Assembly: GCA_947471035.1 (NCBI GenBank)
Contig: CANIWJ010000009.1
Location: forward strand, 1 to 53,234
DNA length: 53,234 bases
Direction of reading: 5' to 3'
Origin: Verrucomicrobiota bacterium
Lineage (GTDB): Bacteria > Verrucomicrobiota > Verrucomicrobiia > Opitutales > Opitutaceae
The position numbers were made by a program, and so were the translations under genes. The notes under the pieces were generated by a model. That model did no database searches, was not told the origin of the DNA, and was given only the letters and a program-made list of their open reading frames with translations. Position 1 is the first letter of the stretch. Each line of letters opens with the position of its first letter. Positions 34,823-42,859 of the stretch are shown piece by piece.

Positions 34823-36940
34823 TTAGACTTCAACCAGCACCACGACGGACCGGGCGGGAATGGTGATCGCATTTCCCTCGCACGGCGTGCCATCGAGGTT
34901 GTCCACGGTGTGCGCGCGGAAGCGGGCGGCGGGCGTGCCGTCGAGGCCGACGGTTGCGGTGAGTGCGCGGGTGGCGTCTTCGTTGGCGATGACGATGGCG
35001 CGTTTGCCGGTGGTGCGGTTTTCGTGAATGGACCACATTTCCGGACGGCCCGATTCGGAGAACGTGACCGTGGCCCCTTCGGTGTGGCGGAAGCGTCCAT
35101 CCCAGATGAAGGCGCGGAGTTTGCGGCGCAGGGCCTGGACTTGCTGACCGTAGGTGACGGTCTTGGGGAAGACCCGCAGACGACCCTTAAAATTAACCGG
35201 CTCGTAGCAGAAAATGTAGCCGAAAGTCAGGCACTGGTTGATGAGTTCGCGGTCGTCGAATCCGATGATGCAGGCGGCAAAGCGCGCCTCGGGATCCATA
35301 TAGCGCCAGGCGGGAGTATGGCGGCCGGCCCAGTAGTAACGGTCGGCGGTGCGGATGTAGTTAATCCGGTAATACTGAGTCATCGGGTCGGTCGAGCCTT
35401 CTCCGGCCAGAAGAAAATCGGGATTGTGCGCAGTGACGATGGCGTGCGCTTCGGCGGCGGCTTTGAGGGAGCCGTTCGGGCCGGGTTCGCCGTAGGGATG
35501 ATCATGCGAGCGATTAAAACACGGGCTGTTTTGCAGCACCTCGTCGCATTGGAGTCCACTGGCCCCGAGCGCGAGCAGCTTGCGCAATTCACCCATCAGC
35601 CAGGCGCGCGCGGCGGGAGAGTTGTGGCAAATCTGCACGCCCCGGTAACGGTTCCAGCCGATGGCGTTGGCGATGGTGGAATAATCCCAGCCGCCCGCAC
35701 TGATCGGTTTCCCTTTCATGTCGAGACAGGCGTGGGGAAGGACTTTTTTCTCGAAGTCGGGCAAGTCGAGATTGGCCCAACCGATTTTGAAAAAGAGAAC
35801 GATCCGCAAACCCATCGCCTCGCAGGTGCGGATGGCTTCTTTGAGTTCGTCGCAGGTGCCGAGGAGGGGATTGTGATCGATGCAGGGGACGTTGCGATCC
35901 TGCCCGCCGTTGTTGTAGCCGATGAGATGAAGCGCGCCGACGCCGCGGGCGAGACACTCGGCGGCGACCTCGGGGAGGTCGGTGTAGCGATACCGGACAT
36001 CGCCCTCGGGAGTATCCATCTGGAGCGTGGCCCACGCGTCCACCTCGGCCGCCCAAGCAGGCAGAGGGGTGGGCTTGAACCAAGTGTCTCGCCAGGCGGC
36101 GTAAAATTTAACGGCCGTGTGCCAGTCGCCGCGATACGGACGCACGGTGGTGACGGGCAAGGTGACGTGGGTGCCGGGCTGGACAAAGGGATGAAAGGCG
36201 CGACTGAAAACAAAACCAGCGGGACGGTTTTCGAGTTCTACTGCCTGGGTGTCATGGCGGAGATGAAGGCTGTCGATGTAGCCCGGCTTAAGCTCCGCGA
36301 CCCATATGGAATTAAAGCGGGGCATCGCCTCGTGCTGGCCGAGGTAGAGGCCTTGTTGGGCGTTATCTAAAATGAAAAAACTGGTGCGGTTGGCGTTGTC
36401 GTAGGCGACGGGATTTTCGAAACCCCAGTAACCGGTGCCGGTGTGAAAACCGGAATCGAAACGGATGCTGTGGCTGAGGCCGCCGCACATGTTGAGGTAT
36501 TTGAGCTGCTGGGGCGGCTCGCCCTCGGCTTGGCGAAGTCCGGCGAAGCTGGGAGCCCAAACCTCTTCGACGACGTAGGGCGAACGATTGTCGATCGTGA
36601 CATGAAAAAGAGCCGCGCCGTCGCCGGTGAGTTCGACCACGAGTTCTGCGGTGATGGGCAACTCACCCGCTTTGTGAGTGTGGATCGTATCGTAGCGCAG
36701 TGTGATTTTGCGCGGGCCATCGAAGTCGGCGGCGGACAGCTTTTGCACGGCGGTGTAGGCCATGTTGCAACCGTGGTTGGGCACGGGCACGAGCAGGCGG
36801 AGGCCGGCTTGGAGCGAGGGATTGTTTACGACGTGCCAGCCGGTGGCTTTGACGAGGAAGCGGGTCATCGCACCCGTAGTCGGGTCGAAGGCGAGTTCGA
36901 GGTGCTCGTCGCTGAGCAGAATCAGGGAGGGTGAATCCAT
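34823..36940 (-). CDS. DUF6259-like glycosidase candidate, 705 aa
   Basis: I chose ATG 36940; a TTG two codons earlier is less likely. The layout is an N-terminal beta-sandwich (residues 1-270), a TIM-barrel-like centre (about 290-600) and a C-terminal beta domain (about 610-705) ending PARSVVVLVEV. This matches DUF6259-type proteins related to GH36/GH101-like retaining glycosidases. In the barrel, ASGLQCDEVL presents Asp466 as the candidate nucleophile and LLAGEGSTD presents Glu514 as the candidate acid/base. No signal peptide was found, so it is probably cytoplasmic and acts on imported oligosaccharide. It is divergent from the AraC regulator at 37000, with 59 bp between starts. The substrate is unknown and the family assignment is from memory of motifs. 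Confidence 0.85.
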   Translation of the reverse strand: MDSPSLILLSDEHLELAFDPTTGAMTRFLVKATGWHVVNNPSLQAGLRLLVPVPNHGCNMAYTAVQKLSAADFDGPRKITLRYDTIHTHKAGELPITAELVVELTGDGAALFHVTIDNRSPYVVEEVWAPSFAGLRQAEGEPPQQLKYLNMCGGLSHSIRFDSGFHTGTGYWGFENPVAYDNANRTSFFILDNAQQGLYLGQHEAMPRFNSIWVAELKPGYIDSLHLRHDTQAVELENRPAGFVFSRAFHPFVQPGTHVTLPVTTVRPYRGDWHTAVKFYAAWRDTWFKPTPLPAWAAEVDAWATLQMDTPEGDVRYRYTDLPEVAAECLARGVGALHLIGYNNGGQDRNVPCIDHNPLLGTCDELKEAIRTCEAMGLRIVLFFKIGWANLDLPDFEKKVLPHACLDMKGKPISAGGWDYSTIANAIGWNRYRGVQICHNSPAARAWLMGELRKLLALGASGLQCDEVLQNSPCFNRSHDHPYGEPGPNGSLKAAAEAHAIVTAHNPDFLLAGEGSTDPMTQYYRINYIRTADRYYWAGRHTPAWRYMDPEARFAACIIGFDDRELINQCLTFGYIFCYEPVNFKGRLRVFPKTVTYGQQVQALRRKLRAFIWDGRFRHTEGATVTFSESGRPEMWSIHENRTTGKRAIVIANEDATRALTATVGLDGTPAARFRAHTVDNLDGTPCEGNAITIPARSVVVLVEV

Positions 36941-36957
36941 ACTCAAAAGTAACAGAA

Positions 36958-37011
36958 AGTAGCATTGCGGAGAATGGCCGGACTTGCTGAATCTTGCGAA
37001 TGGTTGCTACT
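36958..37011. promoter_or_regulatory. Inverted AGTAGCA/TGCTACT sites in the divergent control region
   Basis: AGTAGCA at 36958-36964 and its reverse complement TGCTACT at 37005-37011 face each other across the 59-bp region between the DUF6259-like gene and an AraC gene. The second copy lies just inside the AraC coding start. They could be regulator half-sites. Confidence 0.35.
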
Positions 37012-37767
37012 TCATCTCCACGACCGAATTTAATCTATATCGGCCGTCTTTGGCCTAACCCGAAGTGGAGAATGAAACCTCACAGCCACCCGTTTGACGA
37101 GTTGATTATCATGCTGAAAGGACGAATGAGCGTTCACATTGACGGGCGGGTTGAGCAGGTGCAGGCGGGGGATGTCTTGCTATATATTGCTGGAACGATC
37201 CACGAAGAGATCTCCGATAAAGAGGATCCCGTGGAGAGCCTTTTTTTGAGCATTTCAACCGGAATGTTCGTGGGTGCCGATTGGCGGTTACAGGATCGCG
37301 AAGGACGCGTGCGGCAACTGGGCGCATGGATTTACGCGGATCGAAGCGCGTTGTCGGAGGAGGGAGCGGGAGCGAGGCATACTTTGCTTGTCGCCTTATT
37401 CGCGGAGCTGGCGCGCCTCCAAAAACATCCCGAGGAGGATGCCACCGTGTTGAGTGTCACGAGGCATTATATTCAGCGTCACCTGACCAAAAAAATCACT
37501 CTGGATAAACTGGCGCGCGAAGCGGGCTTGAGCAAATTTCACTACAGTCGGGTCTATCGAGCCCTGGCCGGTTGCACGCCGATGGAAACGGTGCGGGAGA
37601 TGCGGCTTAATTATGCATGCCAATTGCTCCTGACCACGCATCTACCGCTCAAGCAAATCGCGCCCCTAGCTGGGCTGGGTGATGAATATCAGTTTTCCCA
37701 TTTGTTTCGGAAGCATCATGGGATGTCACCGGGTCAACCGCGACGCCGCGCCGTCGTCGCGGGATGA
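37000..37767 (+). CDS. AraC-family transcriptional regulator, 255 aa
   Basis: The start is ATG 37000 (MVATSSPRPNLIYIG); a TTG at 36994 adds two residues. The N-terminal sensing cupin has MKPHSHPFDELIIMLKGRM and then AGDVLLYIAGTIHEE. The C-terminal double helix-turn-helix is LDKLAREAGLSKFHYSRVYR and IAPLAGLGDEYQFSHLFRKH, ending GMSPGQPRRR. It is divergent from the DUF6259-like gene at 34823-36940, its likely target, and convergent with the operon that ends at 37847. Effector unknown; an oligosaccharide is expected from context. Confidence 0.93.
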   Translation: MVATSSPRPNLIYIGRLWPNPKWRMKPHSHPFDELIIMLKGRMSVHIDGRVEQVQAGDVLLYIAGTIHEEISDKEDPVESLFLSISTGMFVGADWRLQDREGRVRQLGAWIYADRSALSEEGAGARHTLLVALFAELARLQKHPEEDATVLSVTRHYIQRHLTKKITLDKLAREAGLSKFHYSRVYRALAGCTPMETVREMRLNYACQLLLTTHLPLKQIAPLAGLGDEYQFSHLFRKHHGMSPGQPRRRAVVAG

Positions 37768-37787
37768 CACGCTGTCGCTTCGCGGAC

Positions 37788-37803
37788 GCTGTGGCGTGGC
37801 AAG
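37788..37803 (+). repeat. 16-bp repeat, copy 2 (partner at 31834-31849)
   Basis: GCTGTGGCGTGGCAAG is located in the gap between the AraC stop and the stop of the 37847-42844 gene. See the partner entry for the shared position relative to the C-terminal domain. Confidence 0.6.
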
Positions 37804-37846
37804 TGAATGAAGAATGATCGAGAGCGATGGGTAAGGAAAGGGGCGG

Positions 37847-40800
37847 TTAGGGGGCGGCGACCTTTACGCGGGCGAAGCGTTTGGGCTGGGAGGCAACGGA
37901 GTCTGTGACGGTTACTCGTTCGAAGGTGGCGTCGAGGGACGTGGCGCTTTCGGTGGCGGAGGGGTTGACGGCCCACGAGGCGAGGGCGTCGGAGAACTCC
38001 GCGCTGTAGGTGATGCCGGAGCCAGTTGATGCTTTGCGCCGGATGAAGGTGATCTGGAGTTTGCCGGTGCCGGATTCCACGCCGACGAGGGGCAGGCCGG
38101 CGGAGCCGCCGGGGGCAAGTGTCGCTGCGTTGGGCGTCGCCAGATTCACCGCCTGGCCGGTGCCATTGCCTAGCATGTTAAAGGCGTATTTGAGGAGGTT
38201 CGCAATGCCGTCACCGGCGGGGGTGAGCAGGTCCTGCGAGCCGTCGGTGGCGAGGCCAGTGGCGGTGCGGAAGGTATCCAGGCCGCTGAGAATCGTGATA
38301 TTGACGGCCTCGGCTGCTGATTCGCCGCCACCGAGATTGGTGGCACTGATCATGGGTGCGAACGTGCCGGAGGCTGTGGGTGTGCCGGTGATTGCACCGG
38401 TGGAGGTGTTTAGACTTAGACCAGCGGGCAGACTGCTGGAGACGAGTGCGTAGGTGACGGGGTTGCCCGTGGCGGCGATAGTTTGGTTGAAGGCGGCTCC
38501 GATGCTGGCGTTGAATGCCTGGCCCGGTGCGACGGTGGGCGGTGGCACTGGAATCGCTACTGATAGGCTATCGAAACCTTGCACACCGGAACTGCTGTTG
38601 GTGGTGCCGACAAAGCCGGCATAAACGCCGGTCGAGTCATAGACATTGGTGAGCGCGGTGGCGGTGATGGTTGAGCTGGTTCCCAGAACGGTGCCGCCGG
38701 TCTGGCCATCCGCGCCCCAGCTTTTGAGCGAGACGACCACGTCGAAGCTTCCCGAGGAGGCGGACTTGGTGAAGGTGCCGATGAGTTGATACCAGTTGCC
38801 ATGCACCAGGGTGCCGACGTTTGGCCCTGTGCTGGTGACGGTGCCGCCTTGCCGGTAGATAACGGCAAGCTGGGATTGGTCGCCTGCGGTGGTGTTGATG
38901 CCGACGGAGAGATACTCCGCTCCGGTCAAGATGCCGAGGTTGTCGTCGGTGTATCCCAAGCGCAGGCTGGAGCCTCCGGCTACGGAACCGGCCGTGACGC
39001 GAGCTTTGAAATAGACGGAGACCGTGCTGGTCTGCCCCGGCAACCATTGAAAGCCCTGATTCCACAGGGCGGTTTGGGTGAAGGAGCTCGCAGCAAGCCA
39101 TCCCGTATTGCCGACGCCCCCGGTGGCCGTGATGCCGGCGCTGGCCCACGTGGGCGTGCCTCCCACCTGGGTTTCGAGGAAGCGGTCATTGAAATCGGCC
39201 TGAGTGGAGTTGAACTCGTAGAGGACGGTCGGGGCTAGCGAGGCCACGATGTTCATCGCCACGGTCTTGGGCACGGAGGTGCCGGCGGAATTGGTCGCGG
39301 TGAAGACCGGGCGGAAGCTTCCCGTCTGTGAGGGTGTGCCGCTGATGGTGGCGGTGGTGGCGTTGAAGGAAATCCCGGCGGGCAGGCTGCCGCCGGTCAT
39401 TGCCCAACTGGTGGGGCTGTTGCTGGCGGCAAGTTGGTAGGAGACGGCCTGGGATTGGGGCGTGGTTGGAAATGCGCTGGTGCTGATGACCGGGGGCACG
39501 AGCAGGGCGATGGAGATGGACTGTGTGGCGTCGTTCGTGCCCGCGGCATTGGTTGCCCGGATGGTGACGGAGGTGGTGCCGATATTCTGGGGCGAGCCGG
39601 ACAGGACGCCGGTAACGGGATTGAGAGTCAGTCCGGCGGGCAGCGTGCCGCTGGCGATGCTGAAGGTGGGGGTGGGGTTGCCAGTGGCGACGATGGTGCG
39701 GCTGAGGTATTCTCCCGCATAGCCAGTGATCGCGGCCAGAGGGGTGCCGGTGATGACGGGCGCGGCGGTGGCGACGGCGGTGCCGGTCACGGAGACGTTG
39801 TCGAAGCGGGCTTCGGTGCTGAGTGCGCCGCTTGATCCATTGGCCCACGCGAGGCCGACATAAACCGTTCCGGCCATGGTGATGGTCTGGGGGGTGCCGA
39901 GTTGCGTCCAGGCTGAGCCATCAGGCGAGGTGAAGGAGGTGAAGACATTGCCGACGCGGGTGACGCGGAACCAGGCGTTGGGAATGGTGAGGGTGGGACC
40001 TGCGGTGTTGGCGGTGCCGCCGCCGCCCGAGGCGCGGTAGAGCAGGATGCTGGAGTTGGTCGGTTGCGCCTGGGAGGCGCAGAAGGCGGAGGTGGCGGTG
40101 AGATTTTGCCGGATCATCACCCCGGCGCGGGGGAAGGAACCGCCTGCGGTCATGGAGGAGACGCGGGCGGTGATCGAACAGTCGCCCGTCATGGGCTGCA
40201 TGACGTAGCGGAACCAGTCGGTGGAGCCGAAGTTTTCGTTGGTCGCGGCACGCAGGGAAAAGGTGTTTTCGGCAAAGAGGGAGGCTTCGCCTGCAATGCC
40301 GGTGCCGATGGTGCTTCCGATGGTCGTCGTGCTCCAGGGTGAGGGGAGCGGGGTGAGGTCGTCGTACACCGTGAGCGTGGTGGTCTCCCCCCGCCGGTCC
40401 GGCGGAGCCTGATCGGTAGCGTCCCGGGCGGGCGCGAGGGTGAGTCCGCCCGTCGGGCTCTGCAGGCTCACGATGATCGTACGGGCAAGCCGCGGGGCTG
40501 CGGTGAGCAGCGGGATGGAGATTGTCTTGGGCGTGGCGTCGCCATCCACCCAGGAGACCGTGCCGGTGGTCGGGCCGCTGAAGTCGGTGCTAAGGGCGGC
40601 GGTGCCGCCGGTGATCGTCCAGGTGACGCCGACGGCGCCGGCCTTGCCCCCGGAGCGGTTGATGACCAGGGTCGCTGCGCCCGCGCTGCGGAAGGCTTCG
40701 GGGGTGGTGTCCTGAAACTGAACAACGCCGGGCGAGGCGATCGTCTGGACGGCGACCGGGTTGAAGGCGGGAATATCCAGCCCGGCGGCGTCCGTCCCGA

Positions 40801-42844
40801 TGACCGTCAGCGTGCGGATGCCACCGGTGGAGGGAGTCCAGTTGATTTTCCAAGGAGCGGCGGTGCGTTCACCGATGAGGGTGTCCCCTTCATAAAAACG
40901 GAGCCGCTTCAGGTTCGTCACGCGGCGCGGATCGATCTCGACGGGATAGCTCTGCCCGACCACGAGGCTGGCCATACGGGCGGGGGCGGTGAATTTGAGG
41001 GGGGTGTTGAGCGGGCTGTTGGCGACGACTCCGTTGCCACCCCCCAGGGGGAGGTGACGGGCGTTGAAGGCTTGAAATGCCCGGGCTGTGGTAGCAGTGG
41101 GCAGCCAGTTGGCCGCGAGTTTATCCCCGGAGTAGCTGGCATACGGAGTGATCGGGGGGAGGGTCGAATAGCCGCCGGTGATGAGGCCATCTTTATTGGT
41201 GGTCGAGAACGTGTAGCTGTGCGGGCTGATCCAGCCTGCACTGTCCGGGATGTCCTGGAGGGAGACCGTTTCTCCCGCATTGGGGCCGGGAACTGTCCGC
41301 CCGGTGGAGGGGAAACGCAGCGGTACCACTTCGCCCAAATAGCTCCACATCATCGCTTCTGCGGAGCCGGCCCCGAAGATTGCGTGCCCGGTGCCCCAAT
41401 CCACACCGTAAGCGACTTGCGCTCCCTGCGCCCGGCGGGGCGCGAAGCTGATGTTGGAACGTCCCGGCTCCACCGTCGTGTCCGAATTGCCGGTGGCATA
41501 AAATCCCGGAATCATTTTCTGAACTGCATCCACGGTGCGCGGGATGTCCCCGACCTGCAGGGGGAAATTGCCGCCATCCACCGGCCAATCTCCTCCTTTG
41601 TATGAGAAGTACGAAATGATTCGGCGGGAAAAAATGAACGGCGACGAGTTGCTGCAAAACCCTCCCGAAGAGAAGCCGGTGTAGATCACCGGAGCGTTGA
41701 TCAACTCCGCCCGACCGGTGTAGTCGGCGGCGGTGCGCAGCATGTTCAGCAGGTCGCCCAGCCCGGGGGCATCCTCACTCAGGATCGCCGAGCTTTGGAA
41801 GCCCATGATGGCCAGGCCGAGGGATCCGGCCATTTGCTGCCAGGCAAAATCGTTGCAGACCCCCAGCGTGTTGTTTGAGGTTCCTGGCATGTGGAAAAGG
41901 ATGCCGCGCAGCGGAGTGCCAGCCGGGGGCAGCCAGATGCGGGTATGAAACCCCATCCCCTGTTGATAGAGATTCACCACGTTCGCACTGGGGTTCACGA
42001 TCGTGCAGGCGGCAGTCGGGGCATTGCCCAGCACGGCGCCGCCCGTGGGCGAGGAGAGTTGGAGGCCGATCACCTCGTTGGTGCCCGACCCGCCAACGGT
42101 GAGGGGGATGGTGAACGATTTATCCGCAAGATCGCCCGGTCCCCACGAGAGCGTGCCGCTGGTGGAGGTGTAGTCCGAGCTTGTCGATGCCGCCGGGGGC
42201 AGCGGATTGGAGAAGCCGGAGAGCCAGGGGGGGACCGTGGTGTTGGTGGTGTAACTTACGCCCACCGTTCCCGTGGAGCCCCCGCTGCGCGAGACCGTGA
42301 TCGTCGCCGTGCCGGTGGTGCGATTCGCAAAATACCCGCGGCGGGAAAATTTCAGCACCCCGGCGGCAGGAGGCGAAGGATCCTTGATGGTCAGCATGGC
42401 ACGGGTTGTGGTCCCGAGGGTCGCCCCGCTCGCGTTCTCGATGGCCAGATTCAACATTCCCTCCCCGTTAAAGGTCCCCGCAGTGCGCTGTTCCAAAAAA
42501 ACGTCAAAGGTCTTGGGGGCGCTGTCGCCCGCCGCCCAGCTCAGGACGCCGGAGCTGACGGTGAGCTGGCCTGAATACAGATCGGGGTTAACGCCCTGTG
42601 AGCCGTTCCATGTAGTGACGGTGTTTTCGTTGCCGATCCAGCTGGTGTAGGAGATGCTGGCGGCGCCGGTGCTGCCGCCGGTTCGCGTGACGGTAATGGT
42701 GGCCACCGCCTGCGCCGACGTCGAAGCCGTAACCGTGTACGTGGGGGCGCTAAATTGGAGCGTGCCGGTCTGGGCTAAAAGGTGTGACCCGCAAGCGAGG
42801 AACGCGAAAATTATCCAGGGAATGAGTTGATTTCGATTTTTCAT
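37847..42844 (-). CDS. Giant secreted Calx-beta/esterase-like protein, 1,665 aa
   Basis: The signal peptide is residues 1-25 (ending HLLAQ). Two Calx-beta-like repeats (about 26-280; GTLQFSAPTYTVTASTSAQA is typical) precede an alpha/beta-hydrolase region (about 290-560) with nucleophile elbow GFSSGG (Ser392) and the later segments EPGRSNISFAPRR and WGTGHAIFG, whose His may be catalytic. Then come an Ig-like region, a third Calx-beta (about 703-801), a DUF1349-like sandwich (about 835-1020), two He_PIG, a concanavalin-like domain (about 1208-1430), a third He_PIG and the shared C-terminal domain (about 1520-1665). It is a paralogue of the gene at 1-4168. It is the last gene of a tight operon, 15 bp below the GH9 cellulase stop, which supports a role in polysaccharide breakdown, perhaps ester removal. 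Confidence 0.88.
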   Translation of the reverse strand: MKNRNQLIPWIIFAFLACGSHLLAQTGTLQFSAPTYTVTASTSAQAVATITVTRTGGSTGAASISYTSWIGNENTVTTWNGSQGVNPDLYSGQLTVSSGVLSWAAGDSAPKTFDVFLEQRTAGTFNGEGMLNLAIENASGATLGTTTRAMLTIKDPSPPAAGVLKFSRRGYFANRTTGTATITVSRSGGSTGTVGVSYTTNTTVPPWLSGFSNPLPPAASTSSDYTSTSGTLSWGPGDLADKSFTIPLTVGGSGTNEVIGLQLSSPTGGAVLGNAPTAACTIVNPSANVVNLYQQGMGFHTRIWLPPAGTPLRGILFHMPGTSNNTLGVCNDFAWQQMAGSLGLAIMGFQSSAILSEDAPGLGDLLNMLRTAADYTGRAELINAPVIYTGFSSGGFCSNSSPFIFSRRIISYFSYKGGDWPVDGGNFPLQVGDIPRTVDAVQKMIPGFYATGNSDTTVEPGRSNISFAPRRAQGAQVAYGVDWGTGHAIFGAGSAEAMMWSYLGEVVPLRFPSTGRTVPGPNAGETVSLQDIPDSAGWISPHSYTFSTTNKDGLITGGYSTLPPITPYASYSGDKLAANWLPTATTARAFQAFNARHLPLGGGNGVVANSPLNTPLKFTAPARMASLVVGQSYPVEIDPRRVTNLKRLRFYEGDTLIGERTAAPWKINWTPSTGGIRTLTVIGTDAAGLDIPAFNPVAVQTIASPGVVQFQDTTPEAFRSAGAATLVINRSGGKAGAVGVTWTITGGTAALSTDFSGPTTGTVSWVDGDATPKTISIPLLTAAPRLARTIIVSLQSPTGGLTLAPARDATDQAPPDRRGETTTLTVYDDLTPLPSPWSTTTIGSTIGTGIAGEASLFAENTFSLRAATNENFGSTDWFRYVMQPMTGDCSITARVSSMTAGGSFPRAGVMIRQNLTATSAFCASQAQPTNSSILLYRASGGGGTANTAGPTLTIPNAWFRVTRVGNVFTSFTSPDGSAWTQLGTPQTITMAGTVYVGLAWANGSSGALSTEARFDNVSVTGTAVATAAPVITGTPLAAITGYAGEYLSRTIVATGNPTPTFSIASGTLPAGLTLNPVTGVLSGSPQNIGTTSVTIRATNAAGTNDATQSISIALLVPPVISTSAFPTTPQSQAVSYQLAASNSPTSWAMTGGSLPAGISFNATTATISGTPSQTGSFRPVFTATNSAGTSVPKTVAMNIVASLAPTVLYEFNSTQADFNDRFLETQVGGTPTWASAGITATGGVGNTGWLAASSFTQTALWNQGFQWLPGQTSTVSVYFKARVTAGSVAGGSSLRLGYTDDNLGILTGAEYLSVGINTTAGDQSQLAVIYRQGGTVTSTGPNVGTLVHGNWYQLIGTFTKSASSGSFDVVVSLKSWGADGQTGGTVLGTSSTITATALTNVYDSTGVYAGFVGTTNSSSGVQGFDSLSVAIPVPPPTVAPGQAFNASIGAAFNQTIAATGNPVTYALVSSSLPAGLSLNTSTGAITGTPTASGTFAPMISATNLGGGESAAEAVNITILSGLDTFRTATGLATDGSQDLLTPAGDGIANLLKYAFNMLGNGTGQAVNLATPNAATLAPGGSAGLPLVGVESGTGKLQITFIRRKASTGSGITYSAEFSDALASWAVNPSATESATSLDATFERVTVTDSVASQPKRFARVKVAAP

Positions 42845-42859
42845 TCGGAAAGAGGGGTA

